Both the position numbers and the translations under genes were made by a program. Below, one piece after another: positions 33,401 to 42,833 of a DNA stretch of 64,000 nucleotides. Numbering within the stretch: the first letter of the stretch is position 1; every line of letters starts with the position of its first letter. The notes beneath the pieces are model-generated. The model was given only the letters and a program-made list of their open reading frames with translations. It did no database searches and was not told the DNA's origin. Source of the stretch: Chondrus crispus (taxonomy: Eukaryota > Rhodophyta > Florideophyceae > Gigartinales > Gigartinaceae); the NCBI RefSeq assembly GCF_000350225.1, contig NW_005179043.1:55884-119883 (forward strand), in the 5' to 3' direction.

Positions 33401-33842
33401 TGGGCAGGGTTGCTTGACCGCACAGACCGAACTGCAAAGGGAACCTAGGAAAGGACAGTCCGAAAAGGTCCTTTTAATAGGGGGTATGCCCCGCCAACCG
33501 CAGTTCACTCCCAAGTTTCCGAGATCGGACAAGCCCAAAAAGGCGAACAGACCACAACGGACGTTTAAGAAAACCCCGAAAAAGAACAGGGCACGAGGCC
33601 GGACTCGGAATATTCTTAAGTCCCGAACGGGTGAAACTTTCAAGGTCGACGGAGCGTTGGAGAAGCGACCGCACCTCTGTCGTTGGCGGTCAACTAATCC
33701 CGTACGCGTCGCGGTTGCCGAAACGTTACCTGCGAAAGGACAGAAGAAACCCAGAAGGGATTTTATTACAGTTCCCCCAGGGTATGTAGTCCTCCTGGTA
33801 GACTGTACTACCCGTCTGGGAAAAATACCGGCGTCCTTTTAA
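30423..33842 (+). CDS. Gag-like protein of the gag-only element, with one in-frame TGA
   Basis: An ATG at 30423 opens 175 codons that end at TGA (30948-30950). The same frame then runs open for another 963 codons to TAA at 33841, so a single TGA separates two parts of one reading frame of 1139 codons. The first part has a basic region and a helical end (WLTSELDRRVTAAVEAQL). The second holds a Ty3-type gag domain (VLNFLSRFTAACNQNG to FTELEQYAEGVGIA, about 31500-31990). Two copies of a Cys motif, C-x2-CLS-x3-RPCC, lie at residues 470 and 643 counted from 30969. They differ from the usual CCHC knuckle. The rest is highly charged. The TGA may be a mutation of CGA or a readthrough site. Confidence 0.75.
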
Positions 33843-36007
33843 AAAGGATAAGTGGTCGACCCCTGGTGGTGGACGGCAGTCAAGTGGGAATCTGTCAAAA
33901 GGGGGAGAGGAACCCCAAAGGGGCGAGCTCGTATAACTGACGATTTCCCGTACCGCCCGGGTCGGTCGTCTCAGGCGGGTTCCGAGATGAAGGACGTGGA
34001 GTCGAGCGGCGGACTTGTAGGCGGTAGGGAGGCCGTCACGTCCGTATTTATAGCCACCGTTCGCGGAATTCGTCCCGGCAGCGGAGGGGCGCCCCAGTGG
34101 GTTTCGCCCTGAATTACGTCCGTGGAGGTACTGTGCGCACTTGTCGGCCTGAAAGGCGTTGCTCCGTAGCCCACGCCCCTTTGGCGGCGGCCCTGCCTCC
34201 TAATCCTTGCGCGGGAGGGAGTCGTCCGATGGCGGAGAATAACGCAAGGGGCGGGAGAAGCGACACGACCACAGGACGGGCGGACGCAAGAGAGGTCACC
34301 TGCTCCCCTCTGTCACACGGGAATGTGCCGGCCTTCCTCAAAGGACAGAAGCAGCGACGACTCCCGAAAGGGCACAGAAGGCTTGACGGGAATAGACCGT
34401 GTGTCCGAGTTCGGAGGAGTACCGCGAGGTCGAATGCCGCCGTGCAGAGGCGTCGCGGAGGCGAACCGACGCCTAATCACGACCCGAAGGGAGTTCACAC
34501 CGGGCCGGCTTGGGCCAGTTTCGCAATGGCCCCGTGGCGTCGGTTACGTCCGTACAACGGCCGCTTGAAGGAGGCTAACGGGCGCGGGCCACGAACATAA
34601 TGGCCGCCCCGAGGACGTGGCGCACTCAAAGAAGAGGGGTATGGCTTCCGAATTTTAAAGTGAGATTCGGAACTGTGCAGGAGCCCAAATAAGCCAGCCA
34701 ACCCGCTTGGGATATACCTGTAAACCCTGTCGGGAGAACGGCGAAAGACCGACAAGATGGACAAGTAGGGCCGAGAAAGACCCGTCCGGGATTGCATGTC
34801 CCCACGGCCGGAGCCCCCAGGGAAAACCCAATCGAGACCACGTTGGGAAGGTCCCCATGACAAGAGAAGACCCCTCTGGGAAAACTAATTGAGACCCGGT
34901 CGGGACGGCGCCGAAGACTAGAGCAGCAGAAGGGGAAAGGATGCGAGCAAGCTGACGCAGCGGTCATCCCAAGGACGGCGACAAGCTCCAAATTCCGTCT
35001 CCGAAGGTCGCGTCAGAGGCAAGCTGGTGGACGAGAGTGGAGCACGCTACATGAAAAATCGACCAAAAATGGTAATGCCCAATGGGAACGCCCAAAAGGA
35101 AATTGGTGGCGGTTCAAGGAGGCGGTTTGAGGCACGACGATTTTAGGGAATGTCCAATGGGAGCTCGTTAATTTACAAGGACAAGCCTCGAAGACGAGAA
35201 AACCAGGCACGTTTTACTGGCAAAAAGGCCGATTTTTATGGCAAAGGAAAAACCCGATCGGGAAGTCACTAGCCTAACGAAGGCGAAGTCCCGACCCCAC
35301 ATGGATATTAGTAACGCACGAACGACCCATCATGGACGCAGCGACGACGATTGCCGCTCGAAGAAACCCTGTACGGAAGAGCGCAGGCACCGGGCGTCGC
35401 CGAACAGTACGAAGGAAGGCAACCCCGATGACGGACGAACCCCATTGCGGAAGACCATGAACACGTCCGGCACTCTCGCGCCGCACTGCACTCCGTGCAC
35501 GGCCCGCCGCTGCAGCCTCGCCGCCCGCGCCCGCGCTGCCGCCCGTGGCATTCGGAAGGCCCAATTGGGAAAAATGCGCTCACCACCACGCCTCCCGAAG
35601 ACGGGTCTCCCTCAGCTCGTCTCCGCTGCACGCGCTGTATGCGCCCAGGCGTACAGTATGCCGCAGTTGCGACACGACGGTCGCAAATTGCGGCGCGTGC
35701 CGCCGCCCGCACAGGGGGTACCAAGACCGATTCGGAAAAGCTGGGAAAATTATAGGGCACGGGCGACACGTGGATGCTACTGCAGTGGCACCGTGCGCGA
35801 AAGGCTGGCAAAGACCGATTCGGAAAATCTGCGAAAATATTGCGCACGCGCTACACGTGGATGCTACTCTCGTGGCACTGCGCACGCAGAGGGCGCACAC
35901 GCGTTTCGGAAGTAAGTGAAATTTAGCTGCCTCGTGGCCACATCGCCACGTGTGTTAACGGACACACAGTGCGCCCCGGGGCGTGGCGCAGTCTAAGAAG
36001 AGGGGAA
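33843..36007 (+). other. Long non-coding interior of the gag-only element
   Basis: About 2.1 kb without recognisable pol genes. GC-rich open frames at 34097-34600 and 35238-35915 (ATG at 35238) have low-complexity products that I do not recognise. An 88-bp tandem duplication, each unit starting AAGACCGATTCGG, lies at 35723-35810 and 35811-35895. A second purine-tract-like stretch (AAGAAGAGGGG near 34629) resembles the one before the 3' LTR, including the preceding GTGGCGCA. Confidence 0.6.
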
Positions 36008-36502
36008 TGTAGAAGTATGACAATTCCGTTCTCGGACGCTCTACAGTAGCTAGAGTGGCCTAATTTACAGGTACCATACGTTGCGTAGTGAACACGTGCA
36101 AGCTGCAGTGACCGCACACGTGTTCTAGTTTACAGGTCCGTGTACACGTGGTGCCAGGGGCACAGTAACACACGTGTACACGGGAGGTGTCTCTTACAGT
36201 AGTTATGATAGCTACTGTACAGTAGTCGTACAGTAGCTTGAGACCCGAGGGAGGCAGACGTACTAGAGAGGAACTGCCTCCCTCCCGGAGAATAAACCAG
36301 CTACCCCATCCCCTCTGAGCTAGCCCCCAACTTCCTAATTAGGACTCACCTCCTGTCTTCAGGGGTAGCATCTCCCTTCGTCCGTTTCGGTCTCGCACAA
36401 GCCACCCTCCTAGTGAGGTTGCTGGCGTTGTAATTTACCGCTACCGTGGACACCCCCTCCGTGACGGATTAACACCGAACCGGAAGGATCCATATTATTA
36501 CA
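36008..36502 (+). repeat. 3' LTR of the gag-only element (495 bp)
   Basis: Identical to the 5' LTR except for one base. It is followed by the CAGAT duplication at 36503-36507. Confidence 0.95.
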
Positions 36503-36507
36503 CAGAT

Positions 36508-36914
36508 GATATGAGCAGGACTTGAAAAAACAGACTAGTGGCACGAATGGCAATGCAACAACAGCCGTAACAGGTAGAATTAAAAAGCGCTACTGCTGAC
36601 GTTGAAATAAACATTGTGAGTGTGAATGGATATCATTACGCCCAATGAAACACAGCAATGTGAGTGTTAATGGATGTTACGAATACGTCGCAAAATGCAG
36701 AAAACGTCCCAATAGGGCACAAAAACGGGTTATCCGGCATGTCCGGGGGGGCAAAAGTGAGCTTGCTGTGATCCTGAGTTGGGCTTGCATGGAGTGCCAG
36801 ACACTCACACGCAGCACACCCAAAATCAAGGGTAATTTCGTCAAAATTTCGAAATTGTAGATCTCACTGTAGCCTCAGGTGACAATCAAATAAAATTAAT
36901 AATTTCTTTTAGGG
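36508..36914. other. Right part of the CACTA region, non-coding
   Basis: No gene. A segment like AATGTGAGTGTnAATGGATnTnA occurs twice (near 36613 and 36655) and may be a subterminal repeat. The boundary to Copia B internal sequence lies near 36914, where C-rich gag-like sequence starts. Confidence 0.4.
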
Positions 36915-39900
36915 ACCCACCCCCCCGCCCCAGTGGGCAGCACCACCTCAATGGCCTGGCCCCCCGCAACTCGACCCTACCTCACCTCGTCCACGCACCC
37001 GCCGCCCCGCCAAAGCACAATTGGCAGCCACGGCGGACCCCCAACACAACGAGGAACTGAACGCCTTCCGAGCCACTATGCACCAGGATAATACCCACGG
37101 TATGACACACATTCTAGACTCAGGCGCAAGCCCGACACATGTCACACAGGCAACTCCGCCAATGCGCACCCTCACCACGCGCATGACTACTAACACTGCC
37201 ACCTCATCGACGTCGTCCGCCACCCATGCCGACACAACCCAGATCAAGACGAACAGGAATAAAGTCCTCTCACTCCCGGCCATCGCAAACCCGGACATAA
37301 AAAACCTCGTCTCTGTCAACGACATTGCCCGCCAGTATGTAGCCGTAGTCTTCCGCCCCACCACCGCAGCCATCATAAACACCAAAACGCGCCCGCCCAC
37401 CGTCCATGCCACAGCTACAACACACAAAGGACTTTACTACTTGAACCCCCCACCCAACCCATGCCACGCTCAAGCCGCCCGAACGGCCCCAACCACAAGA
37501 AACACACAAAAAAACACCCCCCTCGGACGACAGCTCGCGCTCGCACCAACAACACAGCACACCCTCCCAAGGAAGCCACCCCGCCCCCAATGTACACAGC
37601 AGACACGAAGCACTGAGGCACCTCACCAACCCTGCCTCGAACCCCCCGTCCAAACATGGTTAGGCATTAGAGCACGTCTTCCATCATTGGCACATGGTAC
37701 TAAACCATGTGCGACCTGCCACCATACAAACCATGGCACGACAAGGACTGCTCCCCAACATCCGACCCTCCCTCGCACGATACGCCCCACGTATCACGTG
37801 CTCCAGTTGTGCGCACGCCAAGCAACGAATCCGACCACACAAGCCAACTGCCCACCACTACCCAACTGGCTTCTCACTCAGCAGCAACATATGCGGCCCG
37901 ATTGCACCGCCCTCCCATCAGCGAAACAAACACATCCTAACAGTTTTCGACACCAAGACACGGTACCTCAGTACCGACTTTCTGCCGAACCGTGCGCAAA
38001 CACCACAACGTCTCGATTTCATCCTCAATGCAATCAACAATCAAACGGGCCACCAACCCCGAATCATACGCACTGAAAACGCACTCGAGTACCTCTCTGC
38101 CACCGCCATCCAAACATACACCAAGCACAACACAAGCCACTCTCCCACCATCCCCTACACCCCTCAAAAGAACAGCCTTGCAGAGAGGATCAACAGTACA
38201 CTACTAAATGCAGCTCGCGCTGCCCTGCATCACAGTGAGCTCCCTCAACACCACTGAGAGGACGCAGTACGAGATGCAACATTTAAATACAATCGCACCA
38301 TGCATCACAGCACACACGCCCTCCCCGCTACTGAATGGCACCACTCGGTGCCACACATCCCCAATTTCACATCTTTGGACAATTAGGCACCACCCCTGAC
38401 CCCCGCCAGCACACTACCACCATTTCCAAGCTACACTCACGCTCCCGAACTGTACGGTACCTCTACCCCACCGACGATCGCCACATCATGGCACTGGATG
38501 TCAACACGAGCAAAACTCACCGCATACGCACCGTGGACTTCCATCCCTACTTCCGCACACAAGACCCCAAAATGACCTCCGCCGCCGCCTTCAAGGCGTA
38601 CACCCCCCATCGCACACCAGAAGAGGTATCGGTCTCCACCCCCGCCCCCCTCAACCGCGGGCAAGCCCGCAAATACCCCGATGCAGACCTCCGGTCCTCC
38701 GCCCACAACCAGGAGCTTGACGCGCTCGACACAAAGCGTGTCATACAGTGGACACCTGACCTCCTACTCTCGCGTAATACACGCCTCATTCCCCTTACGA
38801 TGGGGTACCGGTACAAGCGCGACAAAAATGGCAACGTCACAAAACGGAAAGCACGCTGCGCGGCTCGAGGAGATACAATGATACCAAACGTTCATTACAA
38901 CCCCGAACGTACTACAACCTACATGGCAGACAAGTCCTCGGTACGCCTGCTAATCGCCATTGCCGCAGCCCACAACCTCCTCATTGAACACATTGACATT
39001 GAGGCCGTACCTCCACGAGGACTTCGACCACAATGAGGAAAGCCTGTCTACGTCCGTCAGCACCCCTGTTTCGACGGAACGTACAAGCATAAATGTAAAC
39101 GGGGAAAACTTGTCAAGAACCTCTATGGCACCCCGCAAGCAGGAATCACATACCTGCAAGCCGTTTTAGGCCTCCTCACCAAGGATGGCTTTCACCAATC
39201 TGAGGCACACACCTGCCTCTTCCACAAAATAACCCCCTCCTCAGCCACATTCGTGGCGATCAGCATGGATGACTTCACCGTCACAGCGACCACGCAAGCG
39301 CTGCTCGACGAATTCGCAAACCTGTTGACAAAGGCGTACACCATAAAGCGCCTTGGTGAGCCCCGCACGCTGCTCGGATGGACGGTACAGCGCACCGCCA
39401 ACGGCGCGCTGCACATATCCCAGCCTACCGCCACCGCATGCATCCTGCGCAAAGCAGAGATGACCATTGCCAATGGCAAGCCCACACAGTACCAGGACAG
39501 AAGACGCCTCCACGGCCCCACCGACCAAGATGAGCCCTTTTCCAAAGAAACTGAAAAAGTACCAACAGATACTCGGTGACCTGAGATATATCGCCGACTC
39601 CACGCGCCTGGATATTTACTTTGTCATCAACCGCCTGTCGGTCACCACCAAAGCCCGGAAAACACGGGCTTTGGTGGCGACCGACAGGCGGTTGTAGATG
39701 ACAAACCCATGTACAACACCCCCTGATCACGTCATACTCGGACGCCGACCACGCGGCAAATGTCACCAACCGGAAATCCATATCTGGCATTGTCCTATAC
39801 AGTGGCACTCCGATATGCTGGGGATATATGCAACAGAGCATCACGGCCCCCACTACGTGCGAGGCAGAATAAATTGCCGCCACCGCCGCAGTGCAGCAAA

Positions 39901-40235
39901 CTGCATGGCTTCGCCGGACCCTCCAAGACATTCGCATGCTCAGCCCACATCCCGCCCCCTTCTTCATGGATAAATAGTCTGCCATTAGCGTCGCGCGAAA
40001 CTCGGGACCGACCAAACGCCGCAAGTTCATTGATCTCCGGCATCACTTCTTGTCCCATCACGCACGCAAGGGCAACATCGTATTGAAGCATATCCCGAGT
40101 GCGGACATGCCCGCGGACATATTCACCAAGCCGCTACGATCGGAGCCGTTCCGAAGCTCACGGCGAAACTCCAAATCATCGCCGCCCCCCATACCCCCGC
40201 CGCGGCGCAGCAAGACTACGCAGCGACGGGGGGAG
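36915..40235 (+). pseudogene. Copia B gag end and pol, heavily mutated
   Basis: The protease reads HILDSGASPTHVT (about 37108-37146). The pre-integrase region HWHMVLNHVRP and CSSCAHAK follow in another frame, then integrase. Its acidic residues are changed: SSNICGP where Asp is expected and IIRTENALEY where Asp-Asn is expected. RT has KARCAARGD and the box ISMDDF (near 39270). Between 39620 and 39705 an inverted duplication replaces RNase H coding. Later blocks include CEAEx and TKRRKFIDLRHH. At least five frame changes and several stops occur. The order and the S-M-D-D box match Copia A, so the two families are related. Confidence 0.9.
39620..39705. repeat. Inverted duplication within Copia B RNase H
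   Basis: The left arm starts TTTGTCATCAACCGCC and reaches AAAGCCCG at about 39656. After a loop of a few bases, its reverse complement returns to GATGACAAA at 39705, with one substitution and a 3-base insertion. The second arm replaces coding sequence present in Copia A. Confidence 0.9.
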
Positions 40236-40462
40236 TGTAATCATTCCCATGTCCAGTTTCTGTCGCTCTGCGGCCGTACTGCGTCATCTGTAATGATCTC
40301 TCTATCATGAGTCCCATGCACAGCTCACACACCTGAGCCACGCACACACGAAGCACAAATGCAGCTCTCCAGGCAGCGCCTCCGCCACTGGCGCCGCTCC
40401 GCTTCTTAGTCGCGCACAGTCCATCTCCCTCAGTAAACTCGGGCATCGTTCCTTGCACCACA
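40236..40462 (+). repeat. 3' LTR of Copia B (227 bp, longer than the 5' LTR)
   Basis: Begins after the purine tract with TGTAATCATTCCCATG. A second, related start (TGTAATGATC) lies at 40289. From CATGCACAGC onward it matches the 5' LTR. Confidence 0.85.
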
Positions 40463-40792
40463 TACTTGACTTTGGACGATATAATCGAAAGCAGAAAAGA
40501 GAGAGACGTAAAGATTGCTGCTGAGAGGCATCTCAAAGCTGAGAAGAAGGAAGAGCGGGACCGCAGTCGAGGCCGGATGCGATTCTCGAAGGAGAATCGC
40601 TGTACAAAGTCAGCAGCTGATCCAAAATACACAGCCTCGCTGTCTCCCCCACAGCCTGAACATTTCTCTCCGACTTCTGGGGCGAGATTCGGAGCGGCAA
40701 TTAGTAGTACAATCTCGAGGCAAGCGTTCAGTAAGGATTTGAGGGGTGAAGAGGAAGTTGTGGAATCTCTGTTATCGCTTTCCAGTACATAA
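40463..40792 (+). pseudogene. Pogo-like transposase, C-terminal part after Copia B
   Basis: Directly after the second TACTT, an open frame continues with LTLDDIIESRKERDVK and a basic, helical segment (ERHLKAEKKEERDRSR), then a Ser-rich tail ending at 40792. It continues the transposase cut at 15805. The frames differ by one base, which a one-base change in the A-run at 15781-15785 would explain. Confidence 0.7.
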
Positions 40793-40984
40793 CTAAAATC
40801 ACCAATTTGCCCCTTTTTGCCTTTTGAGCCCTTTTGACACGTATCGGAAAATGTCGAATGGCTTCCAACAGGTTGTTTTTGCCAGCGTCTTTTCGTCGGG
40901 GATGGCACATGGACACCCGACTGGCTGTAGCGGACATTTTTTGGCTGCTCGGGATAGTGCCATTCAAAACTTGTGGGGCTCTGC

Positions 40985-41019
40985 CAAAAAAATTCCTAAA
41001 TTGCCCCGGCCAGGAAGGG
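40985..41019. repeat. Right terminal inverted repeat of the pogo-like transposon
   Basis: AAAAAAATTCCTAAATTGCC followed by CCGGCCAGGAAGGG is the reverse complement of 13969-14003 with few mismatches. TA follows at 41020-41021. Confidence 0.85.
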
Positions 41020-41130
41020 TACAGTAGCGAAATCGAACAGAGCTGTAAGGAAAGGAACGTAGGGGAAGATCGTACGGTAGGAAGGATGAGCGTTAGCGAA
41101 ATCCAACATTTTTAATGTTTAACAGTTAAG

Positions 41131-41181
41131 GTTACCTACCCTCTGGTGTATGCCGTAGGCATACACCAGAGGGTAGGTAAC
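41131..41181. repeat. Perfect hairpin, 24-bp stem and 3-base loop
   Basis: The left arm 41131-41154 and right arm 41158-41181 are exact reverse complements with loop GTA. A further partial copy of the same arm (GTATGCC-TAC-GGCATAC and CCAGAGGGGTAGGTA) follows at 41183-41215. Confidence 0.95.
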
Positions 41182-41220
41182 TGTATGCCTACGGCATACA
41201 CCAGAGGGGTAGGTACTACT

Positions 41221-41273
41221 ATTACTGTAAGATAAATACCTACCTACTAGGTAGGTATTTATCCTACAGTAAT
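41221..41273. repeat. Second hairpin, 24-bp stem with one mismatch
   Basis: Arms 41221-41244 and 41250-41273 pair with one mismatch around a 5-base loop. It lies 40 bases after the first hairpin and shares the CTACC motif. Confidence 0.93.
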
Positions 41274-42010
41274 ACAGTAGGTACTGTACCTTATCATATA
41301 CCTCACATCTTTACAGTATTTACATCAGAACTGTGAGACCCTCAGTGATCTGCTGGGGAACCAATTGCTGTGAGTGTCTTTCATAGCAGCTGAGTTAGTT
41401 TTAAGAGCGCCTTAAGTACCTCGTGGAAGCATACTGTAGAAAGAGAAAAAAACAAGCCTTGGTGAAAGCCGGTGACCCTATACCGCCTGCTTCCGTCCCG
41501 TTAAGAAGCATGAAAGAAGAAGAAAAAGAGTTTGCCGCCCATATTCGGTGGCTTAAATGCAATCTTCGCGGAGTACATGAAGCTGTTCTCTTTAATCTTG
41601 CTACAAGGTATCGACTTCACGCGGTGCCTTTGTAAAGCCATGTAGGGCTATTCATGTGAAGAGGGAGCGGTTGAAACGAGTCTCATACACCTTCCCACTA
41701 ATGGATAGGGAATGAAAACCCCGCAACTCCAAACTCATGCATGCTGACCTTTCATCATCTGCATTTCCCGGACCGCTGTTCCAAAATCAGAAAGTCCGAA
41801 GTGCGGTTTTCCACAATGAAACGCAATCAACGACCACAACCTTACACATAGAAAAAAGCATGCGAGAGCACCAACGCCACAAACGGTGCAATGATAAACG
41901 AGGTATAACCCTTCTCGCCAGCCGCGGCGAGCGCCTCACGGAGGCGGCATCCTTGTGTAAGTTGCGCTCGACGGTGCGGACCGGGTGCCCGGTCTTCACG
42001 AAGCGTCGAG
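41274..42010. other. Intergenic, no confident gene
   Basis: A frame ending at 41635 (…HIRWLKCNLRGVHEAVLFNL) is protein-like but has no ATG near its start and no known domain. It may be the remnant of a mobile-element gene. Confidence 0.3.
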
Positions 42011-42571
42011 CTATTGCGGAGCAGGGGGCTGGCCTGGTTGGGCGTACTGCGGCTGGGGTGGCGGGGCGTAGTGCGGTTGTACGGGGGGCTGTTGCACGGG
42101 TTGTTGCAAGGGTTGTTGCATGGGTTGTTGCATGGGTTGTTGGGGCGCCTGCTGCGCGGGCTGTGCGTAAGGGAGCGGGGGGTCGACGAGTTTTTCGGAC
42201 CTCTCGAACAGCGGCTCCTTCCGACCCATGACTGTGATGGCGATGATGATGGCGATGATGATGGACAGGAGTAGGGAGAGGATGCCCCACTCGAGGGCGT
42301 GCGAAGCCCTCGAAAGCGCGCCGCTTTTGACAGTGAGAACGGCATCTTTAAAGAGCAGCTCAAAGCAATCGCCAGGGACGGCCAGGGCGATGATGGCGAA
42401 GATGACGAGGACCGGGACACTGATGACGATGGCATTGGACAGGATGTGGTGGGGGACAAGAGGCATGTCGTAGTGGCGCAGCAGCAGCAGCAGGAAGAGA
42501 ACCACGAAGATTAACTCGGACATTACGGAGAAGGCGACGCCGGCTTTGGTCTCGCCGTTGGTGCAAATCAT
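42011..42571 (-). CDS. Small multi-pass membrane protein with Gln/Pro-rich tail
   Basis: A 186-residue protein. The ATG at 42571 was chosen because it follows a CT-rich leader and starts shortly before the first hydrophobic segment. An upstream frame extension is only low-complexity Pro and Leu. Three hydrophobic segments are visible: about residues 12-34 (ELIFVVLFLLLLL), 42-64 (AIVISVPVLVIFAIIALAVPG) and 85-110 (ILSLLLSIIIAIIIAITVMG). The tail from about 125 on is made of Q-Q-P-M and Q-P repeats and is probably cytosolic and disordered. It is a paralog of the gene at 49953-50509. No known family is recognised. Confidence 0.7.
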   Translation of the reverse strand: MICTNGETKAGVAFSVMSELIFVVLFLLLLLRHYDMPLVPHHILSNAIVISVPVLVIFAIIALAVPGDCFELLFKDAVLTVKSGALSRASHALEWGILSLLLSIIIAIIIAITVMGRKEPLFERSEKLVDPPLPYAQPAQQAPQQPMQQPMQQPLQQPVQQPPVQPHYAPPPQPQYAQPGQPPAPQ

Positions 42572-42833
42572 TGCTGTGCAGGGGGGGAGTGGGAGGGGGG
42601 GGAGAAGGTGGGGGTTTGGGGTTAAAGAGAGCGAGAGGGAGAAGGGGGTGTGGGGATCTGTGCAACGCAGGAGGCAGACTGTAGCAGGAGTCGTTCGGCA
42701 AATATATGCGGAAACAGGTGTCAAATACAAGACGAGCAGGCAGAGCAGGCAGGGCAGTGGAGCCAGCGTTTGGAGGGGATCTGGTGAAGTTAGACTCGCA
42801 CGAGCGTAAAGTTTATGAGTCCCGATCGGACTA

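Larger units (their letters stand above)
29876..36502 (+). mobile_element. Gag-only LTR retrotransposon (non-autonomous, very young)
   Basis: A 6.6-kb element with two 495-bp LTRs (29876-30370, 36008-36502) that differ at one base (TTCG versus TCCG near 30330), an exact CAGAT duplication, a primer-binding site 2 bases after the 5' LTR (TGGTCTCCCGACC, starting with the complement of CCA) and a purine tract AAGAAGAGGGGAA before the 3' LTR. The spacing and the gag domain suggest the Ty3/Gypsy lineage. There is no protease, RT, RNase H or integrase in its 5.6-kb interior, so it must be moved by another element's enzymes. It fits the TR-GAG class described in plants. It is inserted in the CACTA region. 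Confidence 0.92.
15806..40462 (+). mobile_element. Copia B: LTR retrotransposon stretched to 24.7 kb by nested insertions
   Basis: The 5' LTR (15806-15965) and the 3' LTR (40236-40462) are homologous, with about 10% substitutions over their shared part, and are flanked by an exact TACTT duplication. The primer-binding site GGTTATAGTCC follows the 5' LTR and a purine tract (CGACGGGGGGAG, about 40224-40235) precedes the 3' LTR. Between them are the leader (to about 16400), foreign DNA (about 16400-36914), and the end of gag plus pol (36915-40215). The N-terminal half of gag is missing. The foreign DNA includes a host-gene fragment, a CACTA transposon, Copia C and a gag-only LTR element. Confidence 0.9.
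13969..41019 (+). mobile_element. Pogo-like DNA transposon, split by Copia B and its nested inserts
   Basis: The left end starts CCCTTCCTGACCGGGG and continues CAATTTGGGAA. The right end (about 40990-41019) is its reverse complement with a few changes. Both ends are flanked by TA (13967-13968 and 41020-41021), the target site of Tc1/mariner/pogo elements. The transposase begins at 14215 and breaks off at 15805, where Copia B is inserted. Its C-terminal part resumes at 40463 with the repeated TACTT. Without the insert the element would be about 2.4 kb. The symmetry may extend one step further out (CTGTACCC/GGGTACAG), so the exact tip could be 5 bases further on each side. Confidence 0.85.

Noticed and set aside
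34097..35915. Open frames in the interior of the gag-only element as extra genes or a pol remnant
   Set aside because: Products are low complexity, with tandem duplications and without any protease, RT, RNase H or integrase motif.
22044..36540. CACTATCAG near 22053 and ACTAGTG near 36533 as CACTA ends
   Set aside because: Beyond the first five bases the two ends do not match, and the flanking three bases differ.
19556..36916. TTTAGGGA at both 19556 and 36909 as a possible 8-bp target duplication (or telomere-like repeat)
   Set aside because: No inverted repeats adjoin it, and a 7-8 base match over 17 kb is expected by chance.
41131..41273. Repeated CTACC/GGTAGG units as a CRISPR-like array
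   Set aside because: The genome is eukaryotic, the units are arms of hairpins, and there are no regular spacers.
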